A stretch of DNA of 64,000 bases from Candidatus Rhodoluna planktonica (GCF_001854225.1 NZ_CP015208.1:1302001-1366000), one strand, 5' to 3'; shown: positions 17,389 through 26,519, counted from the stretch's first letter. Numbers and translations: made by a program. Notes: generated by a model not told the origin, from the sequence alone.

Positions 17389-18699
17389 TTAAGCCAGTGG
17401 AGGAAGTGCATCCCATGCTGACTGTAGAGACTCAAGCATGCTGTCTACGCTGCTTGGGTCTTTGAACCAGCCCTGAAGAGCTGGGCCAACTACTGGGCCA
17501 GCGAAGTCTGGGCGGGTGTCGCGGTCTAGGAACTGAGTGATGTACTTTGCTTCGTTCATAACAGCAAGCTGTTGAGTCTGGAAGGCATCGTAGGTTGAGA
17601 CATCTTGACCCTTGTTTGCTGAGGTCATTGGGATGCCGGTCGCAAGCATTGCGTTTACACCCTCGATGTCACCAGCGAACTTGATTAGGCCCTTGCCACC
17701 TTCGTTGTTTGCACCGTTCTTGGCTACACAGAAGCCGTCGATTGGAGCGTCGATGGTGTCGCGACCGTGCTCTGGGTTGATCTCTGGGAATGGAACAATC
17801 CAGAGGTCTTCGTAGTCTGCGTCGCTCTGCTCTTTGAAGTTAGCGCCGAACCATGAACCGTTGAAGAAGAAGCCAGCTTCCTTCTTGAGAAGCAGCTGCA
17901 TAGCGCCGTCCCACTCAAGGTCGTTGACGTTGTTGTTCATGTATGGAAGTAGCTTCTCCCAGTGAGCGAAGACGTCCTTCACGCGTGCGTCGGTCCACTT
18001 CTCACGACCACCTAGTAGGTCGACGTGGAACTGGTAACCGTTGATACGTGCGTTCAAGATGTCGAAGGTTCCCATAGCTTCCCAGCCACCCTTGTCAGCT
18101 GCAGCTAGACCAATTAGGCCCTTTGCCTTTAGCTCTTCAAGTGCTGCAAGGAACTGGTCCCAGGTGGTGATGCTTTCTGGGTCCATGCCGATGTCAGCCA
18201 TCATTGACTTGCGGAAGTGAAGACCCCATGGGTACCAGCTCTGTGGCACGAAGTACTGCTTGCCATCTAGACCGGTTGCAGCGATCTTGTATGACTCGTT
18301 GTACTGGTCGCCAATTTCATCCCAGACGTCAGAGATGTCTACTAGTAGACCCTGCTGAGCGAAGAACTGCATACGGTATCCAGCCATCCACTGGAATACG
18401 TCGTCTGGGGTTCCCTGTAGGTACTGTGACAAGTTGTTCTGGAAAGCGTTTGATTCGGTTGCGTTGTAGGTAACCTCAACGCCGGTCTTCTTGGTGTAAG
18501 CGTCAACAAGACCCTTTAGCTGCTTGGTTGGTGATTCGTCAACGGTGCGGGCACCGAAAGCGACCGGACCGGTGTTGGTTGATGCGGCTGGAGCACAGCC
18601 CGCAAGCATTGAGGCACCTGCGATACCTAGACCAGCGGCAGAAGCACCTTTGAGTACTGCACGACGGTCAAATTCTTTACCCGAGATTTTCTCTAGCAA
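17389..18699 (-). CDS. ABC sugar-binding lipoprotein (Tat-type signal)
   Basis: Extracellular solute-binding protein, 436 residues, family 1. The N terminus has a twin-arginine motif (DRRAVLKG; Arg12-Arg13), a hydrophobic segment and the lipobox LAGC with Cys35, indicating a Tat-exported lipoprotein. The mature part shows the usual binding-protein pattern (VDAYTKKTGVEVTYN near the start, FFFNGSWFG in the middle). The start is TTG at 18699 behind AGGAGGATGAA; the ATG inside that Shine-Dalgarno run hits a stop after two codons. It is the first gene of the three-gene operon. Confidence 0.92.
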   Translation of the reverse strand: MLEKISGKEFDRRAVLKGASAAGLGIAGASMLAGCAPAASTNTGPVAFGARTVDESPTKQLKGLVDAYTKKTGVEVTYNATESNAFQNNLSQYLQGTPDDVFQWMAGYRMQFFAQQGLLVDISDVWDEIGDQYNESYKIAATGLDGKQYFVPQSWYPWGLHFRKSMMADIGMDPESITTWDQFLAALEELKAKGLIGLAAADKGGWEAMGTFDILNARINGYQFHVDLLGGREKWTDARVKDVFAHWEKLLPYMNNNVNDLEWDGAMQLLLKKEAGFFFNGSWFGANFKEQSDADYEDLWIVPFPEINPEHGRDTIDAPIDGFCVAKNGANNEGGKGLIKFAGDIEGVNAMLATGIPMTSANKGQDVSTYDAFQTQQLAVMNEAKYITQFLDRDTRPDFAGPVVGPALQGWFKDPSSVDSMLESLQSAWDALPPLA

Positions 18700-19007
18700 T
18701 TCATCCTCCTAATAAATGGATTGATACCCAAAGAATAGACCGCCCTTGGTAACAAAAAGCACAAAAGCGATAACAGATTTATCACAAAATAACATTTTTG
18801 AACAAAAGTTTTCAGAACAGGGCTGGGCACCCTTATTTTTCAGGGTTTTACGTTTGTTATTTGACAAAAAACTCAAGCGATTGAAAACGCTTACTCTGCC
18901 GACGGTGCGAGTTTGATAACGCCCGGGTCTGATCGATACAGTCGCGCACTCATGACAAATGAAAAAGGGGCTCCCGCCAGCGCCGGGAGCCCCTTCAGAA
19001 TCGCTTG
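18700..19007. promoter_or_regulatory. Promoter/operator region of first ABC operon, with cre-like site at 18882-18895
   Basis: A 308-bp gene-free stretch. TGAAAACGCTTACT at 18882-18895 matches the LacI/CcpA-type consensus (TGWAANCGNTNWCA) at all but the last base, suggesting sugar-responsive control of the minus-strand operon starting at 18699. The part nearest the gene is very AT-rich. The right end holds the terminator of the second ABC operon. No other ORF is seen. Confidence 0.55.
18961..18993 (-). terminator. Terminator of second ABC sugar operon
   Basis: On the minus strand GGGGCTCCCG, a 7-base loop, CGGGAGCCCC and then TTTTTC: a perfect 10-bp GC-rich stem shortly after the permease stop at 19008. 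Confidence 0.93.
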
Positions 19008-19844
19008 CTATTTCACCGCACCGGCAGAGATACCGGCAATAATGTGCTTTTGCATTGCGAAGTAGAAGATGATGATTGGCACAACTGATAGCAGTAGACC
19101 CGCCATAGCTTGACCGTAGTTCGACGAGTACATTCCGTAGAAGATGTAGGTCGAAAGCGGCAAAGTGCGAGACTCTTGAACCAAAACCAGAGATGGCAGC
19201 AAGAAGTCATTCCAAATCCACAAGGCTTGCAAAATGGCTACGGTTGCCGTTACCGGAGTCAACATCGGGAAGATGATGCGTCGGAAAACGGTGAAGTCGC
19301 TGGCGCCGTCAATCATGGCTGCTTCATCCAGTTCAAAAGGAATGTTCGAGATAAAGCCGTGGTACAGGAAGGTACACATGGCCACACCGAAACCGACATA
19401 GAAGAAGACCAGGCCGTGCGCACTGAGCATGTCTAGCGCAGCTACCGGACCCTTGTTTCCGTATAGACCAATGAAAGGAATCATTAGGGACTGGAACGGA
19501 ACAATCATCGAAGCAACTAGAACCAAGAAAATCGCCTTAGACAGCTTGGTCTTTTTGCGTGCCAGGTAGTAGGCAAGCATCGACGAGGTAACGATGATAG
19601 CCAAAACACTGAACACGGTGATGATGATCGAGTTAGTGAGTGCCTGGAAGTAGTCCATCTTTTTGATGGCTTGCTCGAAGTTGTCAAGATCGAACTCAAC
19701 CGGCAGCGAAAGTGCATTCTTTAGGATTGCGCTCTTTGGTTTGAAAGAGTTAATTGCAACCAAGAAAAACGGAAAGATGTAAAGCGCAGCAAGGAGTGCC
19801 GCTGTTACGAAGGCGACTTTGCGCCAAACCTTTACCGCGATCAT
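19008..19844 (-). CDS. ABC sugar transporter permease (MalG type), second system
   Basis: Membrane subunit of a second CUT1 importer, 278 residues with about six helices and the EAA loop (FELDEAAMIDGASDFTVFRR). It overlaps the upstream permease gene by four bases. It is last in its operon and followed by a strong terminator, again with no ATPase gene. Confidence 0.92.
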   Translation of the reverse strand: MIAVKVWRKVAFVTAALLAALYIFPFFLVAINSFKPKSAILKNALSLPVEFDLDNFEQAIKKMDYFQALTNSIIITVFSVLAIIVTSSMLAYYLARKKTKLSKAIFLVLVASMIVPFQSLMIPFIGLYGNKGPVAALDMLSAHGLVFFYVGFGVAMCTFLYHGFISNIPFELDEAAMIDGASDFTVFRRIIFPMLTPVTATVAILQALWIWNDFLLPSLVLVQESRTLPLSTYIFYGMYSSNYGQAMAGLLLSVVPIIIFYFAMQKHIIAGISAGAVK

Positions 19845-20710
19845 CGCTGGACCTCCAAGCGCTTGCTAATTGCCACTTGAGTTAACGCCGCTAAAGCAAC
19901 AACCAAGAACATAACTACTGCTTTGGCCTGACCGGTCGCGAAGTAGCCGAAATCGAAGGCTTCTGTGTAAACGTGCATCGAGATTAGCTCGGTTGAACGG
20001 TATGGTCCACCACCGGTCAAAGCTAGGTTTACGTCGTAAGCCATGAATGCATTTCGCAATGTCAAGAACAGCGAAATGGTGAAAGCTTGAGCCATCAACG
20101 GAAGTTTAATGGCCCACAAAGTGCGGAAAGCCGACGCTCCATCAATTTTTGCGGCCTCTAGAACATCCTGTTCGATGCTCATCAAACCAGTGATGTAAAT
20201 GATCATCACGTAGCCCGAAGACTGCCAAACGGTAACGATGATTAGAGCCCAAAATGCAGTGCCAGGGTCGGTGAGCCACGAGGTCTTGAAGACATCGCCC
20301 CACTCGAAAGTTTTGTTCATGTTGGTGAGGGCACGTTCAAAGATGAACTGCCAGATAACACCAAGGATTACGCCACCGATTAGGTTCGGTACGAAAAAGA
20401 TAGTTCTAAAAATGTTTGCGCCGCGCATTTTGACGGTGACTAGCAGCGCCAGACCGAAGCCAACAAGGTTGACCAAAATAACCGAGACGATTACGAAACC
20501 GAAGGTGAATAACAGGGTCTGCCAAAAACGCTCATCTTGAAAAGAAGCGATGTAGTTGTCTAGACCGACAAACTTGGTTGACTCAAAGCCGTCCCAGTCT
20601 GTGAAGGTGTTCATCAAACCTTGGATGAACGGGATGATAAGCACCGCAACAAAGGCGCCGAGAGGGAAAAGGGCGAAAATCGCGAATTTCTTTAGTTCCC
20701 TGAGATTCAT
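19841..20710 (-). CDS. ABC sugar transporter permease (MalF type), second system
   Basis: Membrane subunit of the second importer. I start it at the ATG at 20710 (MNLRELKKFAIFALFPLG), which has GGAG a few bases upstream. The longer frame, to 20764, would begin inside a strong hairpin. This gives 289 residues with six helices and an EAA motif (LEAAKIDGASAFRTLWAIKLP). It lies downstream of the binding-protein gene across the intercistronic hairpin and overlaps the MalG-type gene by four bases. Confidence 0.9.
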   Translation of the reverse strand: MNLRELKKFAIFALFPLGAFVAVLIIPFIQGLMNTFTDWDGFESTKFVGLDNYIASFQDERFWQTLLFTFGFVIVSVILVNLVGFGLALLVTVKMRGANIFRTIFFVPNLIGGVILGVIWQFIFERALTNMNKTFEWGDVFKTSWLTDPGTAFWALIIVTVWQSSGYVMIIYITGLMSIEQDVLEAAKIDGASAFRTLWAIKLPLMAQAFTISLFLTLRNAFMAYDVNLALTGGGPYRSTELISMHVYTEAFDFGYFATGQAKAVVMFLVVALAALTQVAISKRLEVQR

Positions 20711-20752
20711 GAGCTCCAGCTTTCTCAAGTTTCTTGGTGATTCATTGAGAGT

Positions 20753-20787
20753 CTTGTGGCCCAAGCCTAGTTGGCTTGGGCCACAAG
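20753..20787 (-). other. Intercistronic hairpin between binding protein and permease genes
   Basis: CTTGTGGCCCAAGCC and GGCTTGGGCCACAAG form a perfect 15-bp stem around a 5-base loop. There is no T-tract in the direction of transcription, so it is probably not a full terminator. A stem at this place usually protects the upstream binding-protein mRNA or reduces downstream expression (inference from other ABC operons). Confidence 0.88.
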
Positions 20788-20817
20788 ATTCAATCAGTTA
20801 GTCGAGTTGACTAGCGA

Positions 20818-22134
20818 CTAGCGCCAGGTCTTCTCAACGCCGTTCCAAGCCTTCTCGAATTCAGCTGAGAAAGCTGCACGATCTGACTTGCCGGTTAGGT
20901 ACTTCTGAGCAGCGTCACCGTATAGGTTCTGGCCACCAGCTGGGTAGTAGCTGTTCATCCACTCAAGGGTCTTACCTGCTGAAATGTACTCAGCGATCTC
21001 GTTAGCCATGTAAGTGGTTGGCGCGACGGTGAAGTCCTTGTAGACAGGGATGAAGCTCATGTTGTCGTCGGCAATGCTGCCGGCGTAGTGCAACTGACCC
21101 TCAGGAGTGGTGATCAACCAGGTTAGGAAGTCGATTGCGCCAGCGCGCTCTTCTTCGGTTGACTGCTCGGTGTCGATGGTGAAGTAGAAAGGAACACCAA
21201 CAGAGATGCGGTCGTTACCGTAGGCACCGGCCTCGTTGCTGATTGGTAGAGGCATTACACCGTATGAACCTTCTGGGTCGTTCTGTAGAAGGTTAGGCTC
21301 TGCCCAGTTACCCATGAACCAGAAACCAACTTCACCTGAAGATAGGTCAAGAACTGCGTCATCGTAGTTGTCTAGCAATGGTGCGCCAGCGTTCTTGTCG
21401 TACTTCTTTAGAAGGTCGAAGGTGTCTAGCCAGTTGTTCCAGGTTGCGTCTTTGTCTAGGTCTAGAGTGCCGTCGGCTAGGCCGTCGAATACTGCTAGGC
21501 GAGCCTCGCGGTCTTCAGAAACGGTAGCGAAGTACTTGTTGGTCAAGTGAGCACCAAGTGACCACCATAGACCTGAGAAGTGAACAGCCTTTTTGCCGGT
21601 TGCCTCAATCTTCTTGAATGCAGCCTCAAGGTCTGAACGGGTTGCGATTGCCTTAGGGTCAACGCCAGCCTCGTCTAGAACTGCCTTGTTGTATAGCAAA
21701 CCGAAAGCTTCAGCGGTTACTGGGATACCAACCTGCTTGCCGCCGATGTTACCTGCGGTTAGGGTGCCCTCTGCTGCTAGACCTGCAAGGTCTGAGCCGG
21801 TCCAGTCGTATAGCTTGTCGGCCATGTCAGGAAGTTCCTGAAGCATGGTCATTACAACAGGTGCGTTACCTGCTGCGTAAAGAGTGGTTAGGTTAGCGAG
21901 TAGCGAGTCGCCTTCGCCGGCGATTGACTCGATAACGTAGCAGTTCTGTGAGGCGTTGTAGTCGTCTACAGCAGCCAAGAACTGGTCTTGGATTTCTACC
22001 TTGATGGTACCTAGCCAGGTAACGGTAGTTGGGGTTGCACATTCGCCGCCAGCGTTGTTTTCAGCTGGTGCACAAGCTGCAAGCGATGTTGCCAAACCTG
22101 CTGCAACAACAGCAGCCATTAGCTTTTTGATCAA
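20818..22134 (-). CDS. ABC sugar-binding lipoprotein, second system
   Basis: Extracellular binding protein of 438 residues. It has a lipoprotein signal (MIKKLMAAVVAAGLATSLAAC, shown as basic start, hydrophobic core and Cys21) followed by family 1 solute-binding text such as VTWLGTIKVE and VGFWFMGNWAEP. The start is TTG at 22134 with TAGGAG in front. It begins the binding protein-permease-permease operon and follows the GH32-like gene on the same strand. Confidence 0.92.
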   Translation of the reverse strand: MIKKLMAAVVAAGLATSLAACAPAENNAGGECATPTTVTWLGTIKVEIQDQFLAAVDDYNASQNCYVIESIAGEGDSLLANLTTLYAAGNAPVVMTMLQELPDMADKLYDWTGSDLAGLAAEGTLTAGNIGGKQVGIPVTAEAFGLLYNKAVLDEAGVDPKAIATRSDLEAAFKKIEATGKKAVHFSGLWWSLGAHLTNKYFATVSEDREARLAVFDGLADGTLDLDKDATWNNWLDTFDLLKKYDKNAGAPLLDNYDDAVLDLSSGEVGFWFMGNWAEPNLLQNDPEGSYGVMPLPISNEAGAYGNDRISVGVPFYFTIDTEQSTEEERAGAIDFLTWLITTPEGQLHYAGSIADDNMSFIPVYKDFTVAPTTYMANEIAEYISAGKTLEWMNSYYPAGGQNLYGDAAQKYLTGKSDRAAFSAEFEKAWNGVEKTWR

Positions 22135-22263
22135 TTTTTCTCCTATAACTTCTGGAGGCTGTTATGAAGTGTGGATGGCACCCCAGCAACCTCGAGTTGT
22201 GTAAGCCAAAGGCATTGCTGCCTATTTGTCTCATGTAGAAACATACATAAGGGTTTGTCGTTT

Positions 22264-22277
22264 TGGTAGCGATTACA
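22264..22277. promoter_or_regulatory. LacI-family-like operator upstream of second ABC operon
   Basis: TGGTAGCGATTACA resembles, in reverse complement, the palindrome ahead of sucrose phosphorylase (11 of 14 positions shared with TGTAATCGGTTACA) and has the same central CG. It lies about 130 bp before the binding-protein start, between that gene and the GH32-like gene. Confidence 0.45.
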
Positions 22278-22308
22278 TTTATTGTTGCCAATTTGGAATA
22301 AAACGAAT

Positions 22309-23259
22309 TTACCGAGGCACTATTCCAAGGATTGGATCGGCGGTTACTGGGATGGGATCAGAGAGCTCACCAACAAACTTGCCCTCTATTTCATTGATAA
22401 ATCCCATCAAATACCACTTTTCGTCCGGCCCGAAAATCAGGCGACCGGCGTAAACAATTTTTTCTGTAAACGCTTGCGCTTTTCTGAAATCAACGTCCTT
22501 TATTCCAGATGTAACCGGCAGCGAATATGTGGTGTCGATTTTGCCGAACTTGGCAACGTTTTCCTCACCTAGTTCTCGCCAACCACAACAGAACAGCAAA
22601 ATAGGAACACCGTCGACAATTTCGTACTGAAACACTTCCATTTGGCCAAAACCCTGATCAGGTTGCGAAAGTGGCTGTTGCACCGACCAGGTGATTAGAT
22701 CGGCTGATGTCGCGTGGCCAATTACGCCTCGGGTTTTGGGGTTGCCGCTTTTGCTGCGCGCTGTAATCAGCATTTGCCAGGTGGTTTCGCCAGGAAAGCG
22801 AAAAACCCAAGGATCACGCCAGGCCTCATCGCCCCAAACCGTTAGGTCGAGTTTTTCATACCACTCACCATCTGCTTCAACTAAAGCTTCGGTTGAAACT
22901 TTTTCCCAGTTGATTAGGTCATCCGAGCGAGCCGCACCGATGCGCTGCGTCAGACCACCATCCTCGCGCGCTGAGCCGGTATAAAACATCCACCATTTGC
23001 CAGCATCATCTTTGATTACGCTGCCGGTCCAAGTGGTCCAAGAATCAAAGGCATTCTCTTCGGATGGCGCCAAGGCGTCAGGCAATACCGTCCAGTTCAC
23101 TAAATCTTTAGAAACTGCATGGCCGACGTATGGGTTGCGATGGCGGCGGTTAGGGTCGACCAGTCCCCTTGACGCACAAAGATAAAAAGCATGATAGGTG
23201 TCACCGTCTTTTACATACCAACTGTCCCAGATCCAACGATCAGGTAATTTCAAGGCCAT
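22309..23259 (-). CDS. GH32-like glycoside hydrolase (five-bladed propeller)
   Basis: Probable cytoplasmic fructosidase or invertase-type hydrolase, 316 residues; there is no signal peptide. The sequence follows the GH32/43/68 propeller order: a WIWDSWYV opening strand where the nucleophile Asp would sit, TWTGSVIKDDAGKWWMFYTGS, the stabilising WRDPWVF (RDP motif) and GQMEVFQYE with the probable acid/base Glu. The C-terminal beta-sandwich of classical GH32 enzymes is missing, so this is a short propeller-only form. Its place before a sugar ABC operon and near sucrose phosphorylase supports fructoside use. Exact specificity is unknown. Confidence 0.78.
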   Translation of the reverse strand: MALKLPDRWIWDSWYVKDGDTYHAFYLCASRGLVDPNRRHRNPYVGHAVSKDLVNWTVLPDALAPSEENAFDSWTTWTGSVIKDDAGKWWMFYTGSAREDGGLTQRIGAARSDDLINWEKVSTEALVEADGEWYEKLDLTVWGDEAWRDPWVFRFPGETTWQMLITARSKSGNPKTRGVIGHATSADLITWSVQQPLSQPDQGFGQMEVFQYEIVDGVPILLFCCGWRELGEENVAKFGKIDTTYSLPVTSGIKDVDFRKAQAFTEKIVYAGRLIFGPDEKWYLMGFINEIEGKFVGELSDPIPVTADPILGIVPR

Positions 23260-23316
23260 TTGCGACTCCTAGTGCATGAGATAAACACGCCAATAATAGG
23301 CCATTAGGCTGGTTGC

Positions 23317-24156
23317 ATGTTGCGCCGACTGCTTATCATCTCTCGCCCTGTGCTGTGGATTAACACCATCGGCACGACAGTGATGGGCATGTGGTTGGCC
23401 GGATACCTTTTTGACTGGCGAATCATCCCCATTTTGATCTGGGTTACTTTTCCATTCAATTTGCTGATTTACGGCATCAACGACATTTTCGATCAAGAGA
23501 CCGACAACATTAACGCTCGCAAGGGTGGCTATGAAGGCGCACACATCTACCCGAATGAGGTCAAACCTATTTGGTGGGGTGTGGCGCTAACCAACATCCC
23601 GTTCTTGATTTATTTTGCGATCACGCTGCCCTGGCAAGCGGTGGCTTGGATGATTGCCTACAGCCTGTTTTTCACTTTCTATTCGGCACCTCCGCTTCGC
23701 CTAAAAGCACGTGCCTATCTCGACAGCTTTTCAAACACCGACTATGCCTTTCCGCTCGCCTTCGTGCCGTTGGCACTTGGTAAAGAGCCGGTCTGGCTGG
23801 CGGTTTTTGCGCTAATGGCCTGGTCGATTGCGAAGCATGCCTACGACGCAATCCAAGATATTCCCGAAGATTCAGACACCGGAATTGTCACCACCGCGGT
23901 TCACCTCGGAGTTCGCAAAACCCTGGTTTGGTCAGGTTTCTGGTGGCTAGTTTCGACAGTGCTTTTTGCCCTGGTAAATATTCCGGTGGCGATCGTCAAC
24001 CTACTTATCGCCGGTTTCCTAGTTGTAAAAGTTTGGCAAAAACCCGAGCCAAAAGTGGCCCACGACCTTTACATCTACTCGATTTTGTTTCCTTATGTAG
24101 CCGGAGCAGTCGCGGGTGTGCAACTAGTCGCCGCGATCGTTTTCGGAATTTACTAG
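23317..24156 (+). CDS. UbiA-family prenyltransferase, lycopene elongase-like
   Basis: Membrane prenyltransferase, 279 residues with about eight helices. The first aspartate-rich motif, NDIFDQETD at 55-63, and a second Asp-rich loop (DAIQDIPEDSDTG) bind the prenyl diphosphate. The N terminus SRPVLWINT and the position 12 bp before crtI match the CrtEb/LbtBC type that adds C5 units to lycopene to make C45/C50 carotenoids. A quinone or other lipid prenyltransferase is the alternative. The start is the ATG at 23317; no clear ribosome site is visible. It is divergent from the GH32-like gene. Confidence 0.75.
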   Translation: MLRRLLIISRPVLWINTIGTTVMGMWLAGYLFDWRIIPILIWVTFPFNLLIYGINDIFDQETDNINARKGGYEGAHIYPNEVKPIWWGVALTNIPFLIYFAITLPWQAVAWMIAYSLFFTFYSAPPLRLKARAYLDSFSNTDYAFPLAFVPLALGKEPVWLAVFALMAWSIAKHAYDAIQDIPEDSDTGIVTTAVHLGVRKTLVWSGFWWLVSTVLFALVNIPVAIVNLLIAGFLVVKVWQKPEPKVAHDLYIYSILFPYVAGAVAGVQLVAAIVFGIY

Positions 24157-24168
24157 GACAGTTACCGA

Positions 24169-25578
24169 ATGAAAAAAGCGGTCGTTTTAGGAGCTGGGAT
24201 TTCGGGTCTAGCCAGTGCAGGGTTGCTAGCTCAAGCGGGCTATCAGGTGACTGTGCTTGAGCGAAATACTTGGATTGGCGGTAAGAGTCGACGCGTCGAA
24301 GTTGCTGGGCAACGCATGGATACCGGACCTGCGCTGGTAACTTTTCCTGAGGTCTGGCAACAGTATTTGCAAACTTATGATTCGCTCGGTTCAGTCAAGT
24401 CAGCTGAGGTTGCCAAAGTTGAGTTCACTCAGTTGGCTGAAATTGGTCGCTACTTTTATAAGAACCACGAAACCGTTTTGCCGGTGTTGGAAAACCACCA
24501 CTGGTATGAAGCTTGGTCCAAATTCAAAGCACAGCACGACCAGGTTACAAAGTCGATTTCTACCTTGCTCACAGCTCATCCATTTGATCCAAAAGCCATG
24601 CCGGCTCTAACCAACATGCTCAAGGTTTACGGATTTCGTATAACTACATCGAGCTACATGAACTCACTTACCTGGATGCCCCAAGGTTTGCGCGAAGTGA
24701 TTGCGATTCACACTTTGAATGCTGGAGTTTCACCACGTCGTACCTTGGCTATTTACGCGTCAATGACCGCGGCTATGGCCTCGCAGGGAATCTCGGTTCC
24801 AGTTGGTGGCGTAAATGAATTGCCGCAGGCGCTGGCTAAACTAGCCCAGGCTGCGGGGGCCGAAATTCGCCTCGGTGAAAAAGTTGTTTCGGTTCGCAAA
24901 GGTTTGGTGCAAACTGAAACTGAAAGCTTCGCCGCAGATGTTGTGGTCAGCTCGCTCGACCCCGAAGTGCTGGGCCGATTGATGGGCAAACCTGCAAAGC
25001 CGGCACCCGGTGCTCGTTCATGCTCGGGGGTCGCGATTTATGCAGTACTGAAGAAGCCCTTGCCCGTGGGTACTGTCACCCATTCGGTAGTGATGCCAGA
25101 CGAGCCCGAAGAACTTTATCGATCTCTAGAAGCTGGGGTTCCGCCGCAACAAACCATGGCGTTTGTGAACTATTACCGAGCCGGTGAAATTTACCCGAAT
25201 GAAAAACCCACAGTCGCAGTGCTGCTAACTGCTCCGGCAGATGGCAAAAAATATGACATCAACAGCGACTGGGTGCGCGCTGAAATCAATCGAATTTCAA
25301 AAGTAATGAAACTTGATTCGCCTATTGATGAACTGTTCGAAGACCACATCGTGCTGACCCCCGAATACTTTGGTGAGTGGGGCGCAGCGCTCGGTGCTCT
25401 CTACGGCAAGACTCGACCACTTTGGCAATCTGGCCCATTCCATGTTCCGCAACATCACAATATTTTTAGACCATGGCTCTGGCGAGTTGGCGCATCAGTC
25501 CACCCCGGTGGCGGCATTCCGGCTGTGCTCGGAGGCACTTTACTTTCGCTTCGAAAGTTACTGAAGAAAAAGATTTAG
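24169..25578 (+). CDS. crtI: Phytoene desaturase family protein
   Basis: FAD-dependent desaturase converting phytoene to lycopene, or a related carotenoid oxidoreductase. The 469-residue protein has the N-terminal dinucleotide fold (VVLGAGISGLASAGLLAQAG), ERNTWIGGKSRR and MDTGPALVTFP, and a C-terminal FAD-binding signature (GASVHPGGGIPAVLGG). It is probably in an operon with the prenyltransferase gene. crtE and crtB for phytoene synthesis are not in the window. Its stop overlaps the opposite DCC gene by four bases. Confidence 0.86.
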   Translation: MKKAVVLGAGISGLASAGLLAQAGYQVTVLERNTWIGGKSRRVEVAGQRMDTGPALVTFPEVWQQYLQTYDSLGSVKSAEVAKVEFTQLAEIGRYFYKNHETVLPVLENHHWYEAWSKFKAQHDQVTKSISTLLTAHPFDPKAMPALTNMLKVYGFRITTSSYMNSLTWMPQGLREVIAIHTLNAGVSPRRTLAIYASMTAAMASQGISVPVGGVNELPQALAKLAQAAGAEIRLGEKVVSVRKGLVQTETESFAADVVVSSLDPEVLGRLMGKPAKPAPGARSCSGVAIYAVLKKPLPVGTVTHSVVMPDEPEELYRSLEAGVPPQQTMAFVNYYRAGEIYPNEKPTVAVLLTAPADGKKYDINSDWVRAEINRISKVMKLDSPIDELFEDHIVLTPEYFGEWGAALGALYGKTRPLWQSGPFHVPQHHNIFRPWLWRVGASVHPGGGIPAVLGGTLLSLRKLLKKKI

Positions 25579-25949
25579 CGCGGCAATTTGCAGGCTGGTG
25601 TTCCGCCGGGCAAGCGATGGCGATATTTGGCAACTAGTCGATAGCTCGGCGCAGCCAACCAACTTAGTGGCGGATACATGAGCGCAACACCGATTGCGCG
25701 CAAAACCCGGCTTTTCTGAGCGATCAGGATCTGGGCAAATGCTTCGTGGCCACCGAACGACTTACCGCCGGACACAAAATAAACCTGACTCGCAGTTTGC
25801 TTTTCGGTCAGACCGAAACGAGTGACGTCGGTTAGCTGCCAGGCGTGAATTTCGATTGGGCTTGAAGAACGTTGAGCGATGAAGTTTGCTGTCGAAGTGC
25901 AGAAGCCGCAATCGCCATCAAAAATAAGGGTTCCAGTGCGGCCATCCAT
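25575..25949 (-). CDS. DCC-family thiol-disulfide oxidoreductase-like protein
   Basis: Small 124-residue protein of the DCC (DUF393) family, thioredoxin-like, named for the DxxCxxC motif seen here as DGDCGFCTS near residue 15. The middle has FGGHEAFAQIL and the end a hydrophobic stretch followed by a basic segment. The family's substrates are not established. It lies just downstream of the SOUL gene on the same strand (4-bp gap), so the two form a pair, possibly linked to redox or heme handling. Confidence 0.82.
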   Translation of the reverse strand: MDGRTGTLIFDGDCGFCTSTANFIAQRSSSPIEIHAWQLTDVTRFGLTEKQTASQVYFVSGGKSFGGHEAFAQILIAQKSRVLRAIGVALMYPPLSWLAAPSYRLVAKYRHRLPGGTPACKLPR

Positions 25950-25953
25950 GTTC

Positions 25954-26475
25954 TTAGCGTAAACCGCTCTCGACCATCAGCAGCACTTCGTTGCGCCTCA
26001 AAAACCCAGGCTTCCAGGGTGGGTCGAACCTCGCAAAATACGGTTCACCGATCGGTTGCAAACCTTCACGTTTAACCGCAGCGAGTAGCAGCTCGGCTTT
26101 TTTATTGAGAAGTTGCTGACTCCATGATCCGCTGAACTTTATTACTGCAGCCAAGTGACCGGGCACTGCCTTGATAGTTACCGGCGAATTGGTTGGGTTT
26201 GGCAAATCTTCGAGACGAAAGTTCTGCGGCATTACAAAAGAAACCAGATGGCGATTGGTTGAAACAGATTCCTGCAGCACCGGAGCGGTCATGGCAATTT
26301 GCTTCGACTGAGAGTTGCCACCCGAGATGTAGTTGAACAGCGGATAGAAACCACTGTTGGTGACCGAGGTGAAATCACCATCGGTCGAAACCTGAGCCAA
26401 AACATGGTCGGGGTATTGACGCAATTCAAAATCGCCGAATTGCCGAACCACTTCAAACGGTAATTCTTCAGCCAT
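25954..26475 (-). CDS. SOUL heme-binding family protein
   Basis: A 173-residue protein of the SOUL/p22HBP family, small soluble proteins that bind heme or porphyrins in some members. Visible signatures are LRQYPDHVLAQV near the start, FNYISGGN, QIAMTAPV and VSFVMPQNF in the core, and YFARFDPPWKPGFLRRNEV at the end. The start is an ATG. It is divergent from a small membrane-protein gene with 44 bp between them. Its role here is unknown. Confidence 0.87.
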   Translation of the reverse strand: MAEELPFEVVRQFGDFELRQYPDHVLAQVSTDGDFTSVTNSGFYPLFNYISGGNSQSKQIAMTAPVLQESVSTNRHLVSFVMPQNFRLEDLPNPTNSPVTIKAVPGHLAAVIKFSGSWSQQLLNKKAELLLAAVKREGLQPIGEPYFARFDPPWKPGFLRRNEVLLMVESGLR

Positions 26476-26519
26476 ACTCGAAGGGTATCAATACAGTCAA
26501 CGGTGACGAGGATGAATCA

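Noticed and set aside
18861-18890. TTGACA at 18861 as a plus-strand promoter
   Set aside because: No fitting -10 box at 16-18 bp, and it would run into the antisense side of the second ABC operon's terminator.
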